Origin: Clostridia bacterium
GTDB taxonomy: Bacteria; Bacillota; Clostridia; DUPQ01
Assembly: GCA_016935835.1 (NCBI GenBank)
Contig: JAFGQE010000009.1
Span: forward strand, 1 to 51,085
Direction of reading: 5' to 3'
DNA length: 51,085 nt
The position numbers were made by a program, and so were the translations under genes. Shown here in pieces: positions 18,516 through 26,346 of this stretch. The notes under the pieces were generated by a model. It was not told the origin of the DNA, searched no databases, and saw nothing but the letters and a program-made list of their open reading frames with translations. Numbering within the stretch: position 1 is the stretch's first letter; each line of letters starts with the position of its first letter.

Positions 18516-19196
18516 ATGACTAAAAAAATAATTATAATCATTACCCTTGCGGTTTTGCTTGTCCTTGGGGGAACCCTGGCTTTCGCTGCGGTGGACGAAG
18601 ACGGTCAGCTGGTGAATCCTTTTGAAAGGATTCTTTCGGCAAAGATAGAGGATGGGACGATAACACAGGACGAAGCAAATACCTTTGTCAAGGTGTGGGA
18701 GTCCATGAGGGATGGAATGGAAGGCGCGGCCCCGGGGTTGTTCGGCGCCAGGGGAGGCATGATACGGGACGGGAGGCTGATTGACAGACCTCTTATTGAC
18801 AGGGCGGTCATGGAAGAAATCAAGGATGCGGTCCATGAAAAGGCCGGGGAACTTATCGACGGGCTGGTTTCCGAAGGGGTCATCGACGAAGAAGAGGCTG
18901 ACGATGCATTGAGATTCGGCAGGGCCTTAATATTGCTTGCAAGGGACGCCGATGAGGAGGATGTCGCGGCTATTGAAGCGGCGGTCGCGGAGCTAAGGGA
19001 TTACTTCAAGGGTCTTATTGAGGAAAAGGTAACAGATGGATTCCTGACCCGGGAGCAGGCTGATGCCATTCTGGCCAGGCAGGCTGAAAGAGCCGAGTTT
19101 TTAAAAGGATGCATCAATGAAGGCGGATACATCGGCCGGCTTCCTATGAGAGGACGCCCCGGCGGAGGCGGATTCGAACCGGATGACAGCGACTAG
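18516..19196 (+). CDS. Secreted helical protein, YckD-like
   Basis: 226 residues with a clear Sec signal peptide (KKIIIIITLAVLLVLGG core, cleavage likely after AFA near residue 28). The mature part is acidic and helical and repeats a short theme: KIEDGTITQDEANTF, LVSEGVIDEEEADDA, KVTDGFLTREQADAI. This resembles the repeated helical hairpins of secreted YckD/DUF2680-type proteins. The tail is Gly, Arg and Pro rich. AAGGAGG lies about 8 bases before the ATG. It follows the histidine kinase by 57 bases and ends at a strong terminator, so it may be part of the two-component operon. No enzyme motif is visible. Confidence 0.8.
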   Translation: MTKKIIIIITLAVLLVLGGTLAFAAVDEDGQLVNPFERILSAKIEDGTITQDEANTFVKVWESMRDGMEGAAPGLFGARGGMIRDGRLIDRPLIDRAVMEEIKDAVHEKAGELIDGLVSEGVIDEEEADDALRFGRALILLARDADEEDVAAIEAAVAELRDYFKGLIEEKVTDGFLTREQADAILARQAERAEFLKGCINEGGYIGRLPMRGRPGGGGFEPDDSD

Positions 19197-19224
19197 AAAA
19201 CAGGATATTGACCTATGTTTGGAT

Positions 19225-19249
19225 AAAAGCGGCGCAAGCCGCTTTTTTT
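19225..19249 (+). terminator. Rho-independent terminator
   Basis: AAAAGCGGC (19225-19233) pairs exactly with GCCGCTTTT (19238-19246) around a GCAA loop, followed by more T residues. It closes the two-component/secreted-protein unit. Confidence 0.9.
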
Positions 19250-19368
19250 AAACTTTTTACCCGGGACCATGGAAACATTGAGGCCGGCATGGGGATACTG
19301 CTTTTTTCATGTATGCCAGGAACAGGGCAGCATGGGTAAGGCAGCGGTGGGAATCATATATTTACCGG

Positions 19369-19400
19369 AATGCCGATGTGATATTATATATCAGGGCATT
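19369..19400. promoter_or_regulatory. Nested inverted repeat upstream of the phosphoesterase gene
   Basis: TGATAT-TAT-ATATCA (19379-19393) lies inside the arms AATGCC (19369-19374) and GGCATT (19395-19400). A weak -10-like TTATAT falls in the centre. It is a candidate operator 39 bases before the ATG. The rest of the 19250-19438 gap shows no gene that I trust. Confidence 0.35.
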
Positions 19401-19438
19401 ACTGGAAACGGGGAGTAGATTCATCCGGAGGACACATA

Positions 19439-20473
19439 ATGAAACTTTTTGCAAAACAAACACTAAAGGTTGCGGCGGTTATATGCGGCGCCTTGCTCAT
19501 GTTGTTCGGAGTGTATGAAAGTACCTCGATGTTTTTTGGCAAGGGGATGCCATCAGTTGCCATGTGGTCAGATTCCGATGATCCCGCGTCAATGCAAGCC
19601 GGGAGTCTCGTAAAGAAAGATGGCGAGGATTTCAGGATTCTTCTGTTCTCTGACATACAGCTTGCGGGAAATCCGATTGAAAATGCCATGGCCTTGAAAA
19701 TGGCGGAGGATCTGGCCAGGGATACGAATCCGGATTTTATTATGACGACCGGAGACAATGCCTCCTGGTTTTTATCCGGCATCATGACCAAAACAGTCAT
19801 AAGGAAAATGGAAAGCCTGGATATTCCCTGGGGGGTTGTCCTTGGAAACCATGATTCAGAATGGATCGCCGACAGAAACTGGACCGGAAACAGGTATGAA
19901 CTTGCAAAAAACTCGCTTTTTCAAATGGGACCGGCAAACATCCATGGAGTCGGGAATTATGTTGTCAACATACTTGACGAAAAAGGGATGAGGATCTATT
20001 CGCTCATCATGCTGGACTCGAATGAATACCGGACATATGAGGACGGAAGGGACTATGACTTCATATATTACGACCAGATCAAGTGGTACGAATGGATTGT
20101 AAGCGGTCAGGATGATGTTCCTTCCATGCTGTTCTTCCACATTCCGCTGCCGGAATTCAAGGAAGCCTGGCAAATGTGGGAATCCGGTGAAATTGATGGC
20201 AGCCTGGGGTTTGGGGACAACAGGGAGGACATATTCTGCGCGCCTGTGAACACGGGGCTTTTTGACAAGGCAAAGGAACTTGGAAATACCACACACATCT
20301 TCTGCGGCCACGATCATATAAACAATCTGTCAGTCGAGTTTGATGGAATCAGGCTTACATACGGATTGAAGACAGGACCTTCTTCATATTCCGACAAAGA
20401 CAGGCAGGGAGCCACTCTCATAACAATACTTGACGGTTCCAACGAAGTCACCGTCGGGCATATATATTATTGA
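19439..20473 (+). CDS. Calcineurin-like metallophosphoesterase, membrane-anchored or secreted
   Basis: 344 residues. A hydrophobic stretch at about 10-28 gives a signal anchor or signal peptide. The metal-binding blocks follow in order: LFSDIQL (the usual DxH reads DxQ here), TTGDN, VLGNHDSE, FFHIPL and CGHDHINN. This set matches the calcineurin-like superfamily, closest in look to the Dcr2/PhoD-like extracellular phosphatases. It would hydrolyse a phosphomono- or diester outside the membrane. GGAGG lies 8 bases before the ATG. It stands alone between a terminator and the nrdJ promoter. The substrate is unknown; the DxQ change may alter metal preference. Confidence 0.85.
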   Translation: MKLFAKQTLKVAAVICGALLMLFGVYESTSMFFGKGMPSVAMWSDSDDPASMQAGSLVKKDGEDFRILLFSDIQLAGNPIENAMALKMAEDLARDTNPDFIMTTGDNASWFLSGIMTKTVIRKMESLDIPWGVVLGNHDSEWIADRNWTGNRYELAKNSLFQMGPANIHGVGNYVVNILDEKGMRIYSLIMLDSNEYRTYEDGRDYDFIYYDQIKWYEWIVSGQDDVPSMLFFHIPLPEFKEAWQMWESGEIDGSLGFGDNREDIFCAPVNTGLFDKAKELGNTTHIFCGHDHINNLSVEFDGIRLTYGLKTGPSSYSDKDRQGATLITILDGSNEVTVGHIYY

Positions 20474-20530
20474 AATTTTGAATATTATTTCGGGAACATT
20501 TCCGCGAACAATAAAAACGTAAATTATATA

Positions 20531-20558
20531 TTGACTTATGTTTTTCGGATGATACAAT
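20531..20558 (+). promoter_or_regulatory. Promoter of nrdJ
   Basis: TTGACT (20531-20536) and TACAAT (20553-20558) are 16 bases apart. The -10 lies inside the first NrdR box. Confidence 0.7.
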
Positions 20559-20566
20559 ATATTGTA
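20553..20566. promoter_or_regulatory. NrdR box 1
   Basis: TACAATATATTGTA is a perfect palindrome with the NrdR core (C-A/T-ATAT-A/T-G). It covers the -10 of nrdJ. Confidence 0.82.
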
Positions 20567-20580
20567 CACGACAAGACAAA

Positions 20581-20602
20581 AAAGCACTATATTTTGTGCT
20601 TT
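20581..20602. promoter_or_regulatory. NrdR box 2
   Basis: AAAGCAC and GTGCTTT arms flank TATATTTT (20581-20602). Its centre is 32 bases from that of box 1, the three-turn spacing known for paired NrdR boxes. Confidence 0.78.
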
Positions 20603-20614
20603 GAGGAGGAAATT

Positions 20615-22834
20615 ATGATTCTTACGGATAATGCCGTCAAGGTTCTTGAAAAACGATATCTTGCTAAGGACGAGTCAGGGAATGTAATCGAGACGCCTGA
20701 CGGGATGTTCAGAAGGGTTGCCAGGGCGGTGGCTTCCGCGGATGAGGCGTTTTTTAACAAGGAAGAAGTCGAGAAGATTGAAAATGAATTTTATGGCATG
20801 ATCTCATCGCTGGATTTTCTTCCGAATTCCCCTACGCTGATGAATGCCGGCCGTCCCCTGGGACAACTTTCGGCATGTTTTGTGCTTCCCATAGACGACT
20901 CCATGGAAGCCATATTCGAAGCAATAAAGAATTCCGCATTGATACATAAGAGCGGCGGAGGGACGGGATTCAGTTTTTCAAAGATCAGGCCGGCGGGATC
21001 GATGGTCAAGACGACGGGCGGTGTTGCAAGCGGGCCCATCAGCTTCATGAAAGTATTCAATTCCGCAACCGAAGCGGTTAAGCAGGGCGGAACCAGGCGC
21101 GGTGCGAACATGGGCATCCTAAGGGTGGACCACCCTGATATCCGGGCGTTCATTACCTGCAAACAGGATAACAAAGAAATAACGAACTTCAACATAAGTA
21201 TCGGCGTAACGGAAAAATTCATGGAAGCGGTTGAAAATGACACGGAATATGACCTTGTTCATCCTAAGAGCAAAAAAATGGTGAAAAGGGAAAGCGCAAG
21301 GGAGGTATTCGACCTGATTGTTGAAAACGCCTGGAACAACGGCGAGCCAGGAATCATTTTTCTAGACAGGATAAACAGGACGAATACGGTTCCCGGGGCG
21401 GGCGAGATAGAAAGCACAAACCCATGCGGAGAGCAGCCGCTTCTTCCTTACGAATCCTGCAACCTGGGCTCGATCAATCTTATGAATATGCTGAGCGGGG
21501 ACGGGAAGGACTTTGATTATGAAAAAATCAAGCAGACCGTGAAAAAGGCCGTTCATTTCCTTGATAATGTCATAGATGTGAACGTATATCCCCATCCCAT
21601 GATTACGGAAAGAACCAAGGCTACAAGAAAAATAGGACTGGGCGTGATGGGATGGGCCGATAGCCTTTACTCCATGGAGATCCCATACAATTCGCAGGAA
21701 GCCGTGGAACTCGGGCGAAAGCTCATGGCCTTCATAGATTCAGAGTCAAAGAAAGCTTCCATGAACCTGGCTCAGATCAAGGGGGTTTTCCCGTATTACG
21801 ACAAAAGCATATTCAAGGAGCAGGATATACTTATAAGAAATGCCACGACTACCACGATTGCGCCTACGGGAACGCTGAGCATAATTGCCGGGGTTTCAAG
21901 CGGCGTGGAGCCTGTCTTCGCCCTTTCGTTCATAAGGAACGTCATGGACAATGATGAGCTTGTCGAGGTAAACCCGGTTTTTGAAAGGCATATGATGGAA
22001 ACCGGCCGGTATTCGATTGAAATGATGAAGGAGATTGCAGCCGAGGGGACACTTGATGAAATAGAAGGCATATCGGACGACATAAAATCCATATTTGTTT
22101 CCGCCCACGACATATCCCCGGAGTGGCATATAAAAATGCAGGCTGTTTTTCAGGAATATACCGATAACGCGGTATCAAAGACAGTGAACCTGCACAAGGA
22201 AGCAACCAGGGATGACGTAAGGGATGTATTTCTCCAGGCGTACTCGCTGGGGTGCAAGGGCGTAACCCTGTACCGCGACGGCAGCAGGGATCTCCAGGTT
22301 CTGAACATAGGCGGCATAAACAGGGCGGAGACGGCAAAGCTGATGCCAAGGGAGCGTCCCGAGGTAACGACAGGTTTTACACAAAAGGTAAAGATTGGCT
22401 GCGGAAACCTGTATATCACGGTCAATTATGATGAAAACGGCAAGATATGCGAGGTTTTTACCAATACGGGAAAAGCTGGGGGATGCCCTTCGCAATCAGA
22501 GGCGACAAGCAGACTGGTCTCCATTGCGCTCAGAGCAGGAATGGATACCAAGGCAATCGTGGAGCAGCTCAAGGGAATAAGGTGCGCATCAACAATAAGG
22601 CAGAAGGGACTGAAAGTACTGTCGTGCCCGGATGCCATAGGCAGGCTCATTGAGAAAGTGGATAAGATGAACAACGGCGGCAATCCTTCCGCGGTGTTCC
22701 TTGGGGACGGGCCCGTGGAAGTATTTGAAAAACCGGGAACCGTTTATGCTTCGTGCCCTGAATGCGGAAGTCCGCTGGAACATGAAGGCGGATGCGTGGT
22801 ATGCAGGCACTGCGGATATTCCAAATGCGGATGA
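20615..22834 (+). CDS. nrdJ: Adenosylcobalamin-dependent ribonucleotide reductase (class II)
   Basis: Converts ribonucleotides to deoxyribonucleotides using a B12-derived radical. 739 residues from the ATG at 20615, set by GAGGAGG seven bases upstream; the frame stays open further 5' into the promoter, which is not translated. Visible motifs are the substrate-site loop PNSPTLMNAGRPLGQLSACF, GGGTGFSFSKIRPAGS, the catalytic NPCGEQPLLPYESCNLGSIN, and APTGTLSIIAGVSSG. The C-terminus has a zinc-ribbon-like CPECGSPLEHEGGCVVCRHC segment and a final cysteine near the end, typical of TSCPD/zinc-tailed NrdJ. No NrdAB or NrdDG is present. Two NrdR boxes show control by the dATP/ATP-sensing repressor NrdR. 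Confidence 0.96.
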   Translation: MILTDNAVKVLEKRYLAKDESGNVIETPDGMFRRVARAVASADEAFFNKEEVEKIENEFYGMISSLDFLPNSPTLMNAGRPLGQLSACFVLPIDDSMEAIFEAIKNSALIHKSGGGTGFSFSKIRPAGSMVKTTGGVASGPISFMKVFNSATEAVKQGGTRRGANMGILRVDHPDIRAFITCKQDNKEITNFNISIGVTEKFMEAVENDTEYDLVHPKSKKMVKRESAREVFDLIVENAWNNGEPGIIFLDRINRTNTVPGAGEIESTNPCGEQPLLPYESCNLGSINLMNMLSGDGKDFDYEKIKQTVKKAVHFLDNVIDVNVYPHPMITERTKATRKIGLGVMGWADSLYSMEIPYNSQEAVELGRKLMAFIDSESKKASMNLAQIKGVFPYYDKSIFKEQDILIRNATTTTIAPTGTLSIIAGVSSGVEPVFALSFIRNVMDNDELVEVNPVFERHMMETGRYSIEMMKEIAAEGTLDEIEGISDDIKSIFVSAHDISPEWHIKMQAVFQEYTDNAVSKTVNLHKEATRDDVRDVFLQAYSLGCKGVTLYRDGSRDLQVLNIGGINRAETAKLMPRERPEVTTGFTQKVKIGCGNLYITVNYDENGKICEVFTNTGKAGGCPSQSEATSRLVSIALRAGMDTKAIVEQLKGIRCASTIRQKGLKVLSCPDAIGRLIEKVDKMNNGGNPSAVFLGDGPVEVFEKPGTVYASCPECGSPLEHEGGCVVCRHCGYSKCG

Positions 22835-22934
22835 TACAGCCGGGCATTCATTCCAAACCACCGGAATATGTAAAAAGTACACAAAAAGACAGTGGAAAAT
22901 TTATGGAAATAGATATGGAAAGTCCGAGGGTATA

Positions 22935-22943
22935 TGTTATAAT
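22935..22943 (+). promoter_or_regulatory. Extended -10 promoter of the 111-residue protein gene
   Basis: TGTTATAAT is an extended -10 (TG-N-TATAAT) 38 bases before the ATG. No -35 is visible, as allowed for extended -10 promoters. Confidence 0.5.
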
Positions 22944-22980
22944 AATATAGAATAAAAACAATGAGATTGGGGGATTTCCA

Positions 22981-23316
22981 ATGGCTAAAAAGAAAATAAC
23001 TAAATTCATATTAGCGGTCAAGGATTATGAAAAAACAGTGGAAATGGTAACCGGCGGCAAAAAGAACATGCCCAAGGAAGCCAGCGTGTATGAGGAATTT
23101 TTCAATAATGTCGTTAACAAATGCTCGGATTTTGCGGGATTGAATAAATTCATAAGGGCAAGCAAATTTTCCAAGAAGGACTGCATGCACTATTGGGAAG
23201 GCCTTATGACCCTGAATTATACCCTTGTTATAATATCCTACGACAAGGGAGACGAGAATTTCGTTGAAAATGCCTGCGACAATGAATTGATAAAGTTCAT
23301 TTCCGCAGTCAGATAG
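22981..23316 (+). CDS. Small unknown protein, 111 residues
   Basis: Begins MAKKKITKFILAVKDYEKTV and is mixed basic and acidic, with no signal peptide or membrane span. The predicted content is mostly helical. A Cys at residue 39 and another at 58 (KKDCMHYWEG) do not form a clear metal site. I do not recognise the family. GGGGGA lies about 6 bases before the ATG. It has an extended -10 promoter upstream and a strong terminator downstream, so it is an independent monocistronic unit, which argues that it is a real gene. Its position after nrdJ need not mean a shared role. Confidence 0.75.
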   Translation: MAKKKITKFILAVKDYEKTVEMVTGGKKNMPKEASVYEEFFNNVVNKCSDFAGLNKFIRASKFSKKDCMHYWEGLMTLNYTLVIISYDKGDENFVENACDNELIKFISAVR

Positions 23317-23331
23317 CAGACCGGCTGACAA

Positions 23332-23361
23332 AGGGCTTTCCGAAAAGAAAGCTCTTTTTTT
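23332..23361 (+). terminator. Rho-independent terminator
   Basis: AGGGCTTTC (23332-23340) pairs with GAAAGCTCT (23347-23355), with one G-T pair, around CGAAAA. A run of T residues follows to 23361. It lies only 8 bases before the next start codon. Confidence 0.88.
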
Positions 23362-23369
23362 ATTTGACT

Positions 23370-24395
23370 ATGAAATATGACATAAGACGAAAAAAAAGAA
23401 TCCCCGACTATAAAAACCTCGAATTGATCCTTGGGGGCAAACCGCCTTCGAGGCCGACTCTTTTCGAGTTTTTTCTTAATGACCCGCTGTATGCGTTCCT
23501 GCTTGAAAAAGCCTCCCTTGAGTATGCAAATGTAAATGAGTACTATTATCTGCGCATGAAGGCATATGAAATAGCGGGATACGATTACATTACTATACTT
23601 GCCTCCGACATGAGGTTCAATACCAATGATGCGCACGGAATCAAGACAAAGTCGCTTAATGACGCCGCCGCCGTCACGGACAGAAAATCATTCGACCGCT
23701 TTTGCTGGCCTGATGCGAAATCATATGATTATTCAAGGCTTGATTATATAGGGGAGAGGCTTCCGCGCGGCATGAGGATAATCCCGTACGGACCGGGCGG
23801 GGTGCTGGAGAACGTTGTTTCAATGATGGGGTACGACAACCTGTGCTTTGCGTTGCATGATGACCCCCGGCTTGTGTGGGATGTCTGTGAAAAGGTGGGA
23901 TCCGCCCTGGCGGATTATTATAGGATTGTTTCCCCCAGGGATGATGTTGCGGCGGTGATTTCAAACGACGACTGGGGATTCAACACGCAGCCCATGATTT
24001 CCGAAGACGATATAAGAAGATATATACTTCCATGGCACCGCGAAATAACCGGCATCATTCATGATGCGGGAAAACCGGCCATACTGCATTCATGCGGGAA
24101 TCTCGAGTTTCTGATGGACGATATAATTGATGCGGGATATGATGCAAAGCATTCTTACGAGGACAATATCATGCCGGTTGAGGAATTCTATGGAAAGTAT
24201 AAAGGCAGGATAGCCGTTCTCGGGGGCATGGACCTTGATTTCATTTGCCGTGCAAAACCTGATGAAATTCATGCCAGGAGCAAGAGGATGGTTGAATCAG
24301 CGGACCGGGGTTACGCCCTTGGCTCGGGAAACAGCATCCCGGAATATGTTCCGTTTGAAAACTACATGGCTATGATTTACGCCGTCTATGAATGA
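23370..24395 (+). CDS. UROD-family protein (second copy, probable methyltransferase fold)
   Basis: 341 residues. NLELILGGKPPSRPTLFEFF is the usual N-terminal block of UROD-superfamily proteins outside heme synthesis, and HSCGNLEFLMDDIIDAGYDA is the metal/corrinoid-methyltransferase-like block (MtaA/MtbA-type proteins have a similar HxCG segment). A zinc-dependent methyl transfer is thus more plausible than decarboxylation. No corrinoid protein gene is adjacent. The ATG at 23370 follows a terminator by only eight bases and has no clear Shine-Dalgarno, so the start or the promoter position is uncertain. Its 3' end overlaps the convergent PrsW gene by 10 bases. Confidence 0.8.
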   Translation: MKYDIRRKKRIPDYKNLELILGGKPPSRPTLFEFFLNDPLYAFLLEKASLEYANVNEYYYLRMKAYEIAGYDYITILASDMRFNTNDAHGIKTKSLNDAAAVTDRKSFDRFCWPDAKSYDYSRLDYIGERLPRGMRIIPYGPGGVLENVVSMMGYDNLCFALHDDPRLVWDVCEKVGSALADYYRIVSPRDDVAAVISNDDWGFNTQPMISEDDIRRYILPWHREITGIIHDAGKPAILHSCGNLEFLMDDIIDAGYDAKHSYEDNIMPVEEFYGKYKGRIAVLGGMDLDFICRAKPDEIHARSKRMVESADRGYALGSGNSIPEYVPFENYMAMIYAVYE

Positions 24396-25069
24396 TTTGC
24401 CTTTGATTCTCTATAAAAAGCATTCAGCTTCTTCATGTTGAAGATCCACATGAAAACCACAAAGGGGATAAACACCAAAAGCACTGAAACTTCTGTTGAA
24501 AGTATGAAGTTGAATGTCCCGTGGAGAAGAACCGGATACAGAAGCGATTTGCCATAGTAGCGGCGGCATTCGCCGGGGCTGCATGCAAATTTGGACAAGG
24601 CCAGGTAGTATCCCATGGTTATTGCAAAAAGCATATGGCCGGGGACCGAAAATATGGCCCGGTAAAATGCGACGGACGGGTCCGAGGGAAAGTATCTGAA
24701 AACATAAAGTAAGTTTTCTATGGCTGCAAAGCCAAGCGAAGCAAAGGCACAATAAATTATGCCGTCGAGTTTTTCGTCGAAAGCCGGGTTCCTGTAGGCA
24801 ATCTTTACAACAACAAGACGTTTCATGTACTCTTCGGTCAGGGCGGCCACGATGAAAGCCTGAAAGGCCAATGAGAGAAGACCCGGGAAAATATTCAGGC
24901 GCATCAAAAAGAACTGGATTCCGATTACCGGGACTGAAACCAGGAATCCATACAGGAAAACTTTCCAAAGGAGCCGGGCGGGCTCGCGGTTGTGCCTGTC
25001 CGCCATATAAAGAAAGGCAATCAGGATAACTATTGGTATGAGGGCAAGCGGAATGAGGCTTAAAGTCAT
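24386..25069 (-). CDS. PrsW-family intramembrane metalloprotease
   Basis: 227 residues with about seven hydrophobic segments. The family motifs are all present: TEEYMKRL (EE pair), GFAAIENLLY, PGHMLFAITMG and LLHGTFNF. In Bacillus, PrsW cuts the anti-sigma factor RsiW at site 1. Relatives in Clostridia act on membrane substrates that are mostly unknown. I chose the ATG at 25069 because GGAG lies six bases upstream. An in-frame ATG at 25081 has no ribosome binding site. No sigma/anti-sigma pair is in the window. Confidence 0.88.
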   Translation of the reverse strand: MTLSLIPLALIPIVILIAFLYMADRHNREPARLLWKVFLYGFLVSVPVIGIQFFLMRLNIFPGLLSLAFQAFIVAALTEEYMKRLVVVKIAYRNPAFDEKLDGIIYCAFASLGFAAIENLLYVFRYFPSDPSVAFYRAIFSVPGHMLFAITMGYYLALSKFACSPGECRRYYGKSLLYPVLLHGTFNFILSTEVSVLLVFIPFVVFMWIFNMKKLNAFYRESKANHS

Positions 25070-25283
25070 ATATAACTCCATGAGCGGATTTTATATATAG
25101 GGGAAACTGAATAACACGGGATGTCTGACATTCAGCCGCGGAAACAGACCGACGGGCTAAAGATACAAAATGCGGCCATAGGCAAGGCGCATATCCAAGT
25201 TTTTCAGCAAACCCTATAAAAGGATTATACAGCAGGGGCAGGAGGTTGAAAAGCAGGCAGCCCGGTTGGGTTCGGGAGCCAAA

Positions 25284-25356
25284 GTAATCCATGCTATTGA
25301 AAGAGATTACCATGGATGATAAACTTAAGGCGATAAAAACGGAGGTGGCGCAATGA
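25284..25356 (+). other. Possible leader peptide and alternative hairpins before the Gfo/Idh gene
   Basis: A 21-codon frame from the ATG at 25291 ends in TGA at 25354-25356 and overlaps the ATG of the next gene (25353) as ATGA. The same stretch can pair in two exclusive ways: GTAATC (25284-25289) with GATTAC (25305-25310), or ATCCATG (25287-25293) with CATGGAT (25311-25317). The frame has no good Shine-Dalgarno, so translation is uncertain. The remaining gap 25070-25283 has no gene that I can support. Confidence 0.3.
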
Positions 25357-26246
25357 AGAAAATCAAGGCATCGATAATCGGTCTGGATACAAGTCATTCA
25401 ATACAATTTACGCAACGGGCCCAGGCGCCCGACTGCGATCCGCAGCAGAGGGTCGATGGACTCGAAATAATAAGCTGCATGCGTTTTGAGACGCCTTTCC
25501 AGGACAGGAAAGGGCTCGACGAAAGATCGGCCCAGCTGGAAAAATGGGGGGTGAAGGTCTATGAGGATTTCGACAGGACGGTTGCAGGCGCGGACGCATT
25601 GCTTCTTGAAATAAACGACCCTATCCTGCACCTTGAATATTTTAAAAAAGCAGCGGCACTTGGAAAACCGATATTTTTGGACAAGCCCCTTGCTGACAAT
25701 ATTGAAAATGGCCTGGAAATCGTAAGGATTGCACGGGAAAGCAATATCAGGATGTTTTCAGCATCCTCGCTTCGCTTCATAAAAGATCTTGAGGAAGTTA
25801 CGGACAGAATGGAAGGAATCCAGTGCGCATCGGTTTTTGGTCCGCTCGGACTTGCGGCCGCAGGCGAATCCGTCGTATGGTATGGCGTTCATACTTTTGA
25901 AATGCTTCAGCGACTGATGGGAAGCGGCGCCGTGGAAGTTTCGGTCGTCAAGGACGGCAAGGGAGTCGTGGCGGTGGTCGGATACAACGACGGCAGGCGC
26001 GGGGTCGTTGAACTTGCCGAGGGTGCGTTCGTATATGGCGGATCGGTCAGGAGTGATTCTGACAAAGCCGTGTTCATAGCCGATATGACATATGCATACA
26101 AAGGACTTCTCGATAGAATCGTCGCATTCTTCAATGGCGGGCCTTCACCGGTAAGCCTTGACGCCACACTGGAAATAATGAACATGATAGATGCAACTGT
26201 TAAGGCGATGAAATCGGGAAAAACAGAAAAACTGACCGCTGTATGA
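25353..26246 (+). CDS. Gfo/Idh/MocA-family oxidoreductase
   Basis: 297 residues. The N-terminal Rossmann strand reads IKASIIGLDTSHS, where the usual GxGxxG is altered to GLDTSH. FLDKPLADNIENG carries the family's conserved KP (lysine-proline) pair. The C-terminal domain has the substrate-domain strands but is short compared with the 330-400 residues of most members. Members oxidise or reduce sugars, inositols and related compounds with NAD(P). GGAGGTG lies 8 bases before the ATG. It stands alone, so the substrate is open. The altered dinucleotide loop suggests that it may not be a standard dehydrogenase. Confidence 0.8.
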   Translation: MKKIKASIIGLDTSHSIQFTQRAQAPDCDPQQRVDGLEIISCMRFETPFQDRKGLDERSAQLEKWGVKVYEDFDRTVAGADALLLEINDPILHLEYFKKAAALGKPIFLDKPLADNIENGLEIVRIARESNIRMFSASSLRFIKDLEEVTDRMEGIQCASVFGPLGLAAAGESVVWYGVHTFEMLQRLMGSGAVEVSVVKDGKGVVAVVGYNDGRRGVVELAEGAFVYGGSVRSDSDKAVFIADMTYAYKGLLDRIVAFFNGGPSPVSLDATLEIMNMIDATVKAMKSGKTEKLTAV

Positions 26247-26258
26247 AGTTCTTCCAAA

Positions 26259-26289
26259 AATCAACGGTGCCACTGGCAATCGTTTGATT
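26259..26289. repeat. Palindromic hairpin, degenerate copy C
   Basis: AATCAACGGTGCC (26259-26271), loop ACT, GGCAATCGTTTGATT (26275-26289). The right arm differs from copy B at one base; the left arm has lost two bases and changed one. It lies in the gap between two genes. Confidence 0.55.
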
Positions 26290-26346
26290 CAGCGGTAAAA
26301 AAATACATGGACCGGTGAAAAACCGGGGCCACATGGAGGGGAAGCG

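Noticed and set aside
19309-19518. A 69-codon plus-strand frame across the gap before the phosphoesterase
   Set aside because: It has no ribosome binding site, overlaps the start of a well-supported gene and contains the probable promoter.
25082-25283. tRNA or small RNA gene in the gap before the Gfo/Idh gene
   Set aside because: A TTCG-containing stretch resembles a T-loop only superficially; no acceptor stem or anticodon arm can be drawn.
24411-25397. A 328-codon minus-strand frame overlapping the PrsW gene in another frame
   Set aside because: The PrsW frame has all family motifs; this one has none and runs through the gap and into the next gene.
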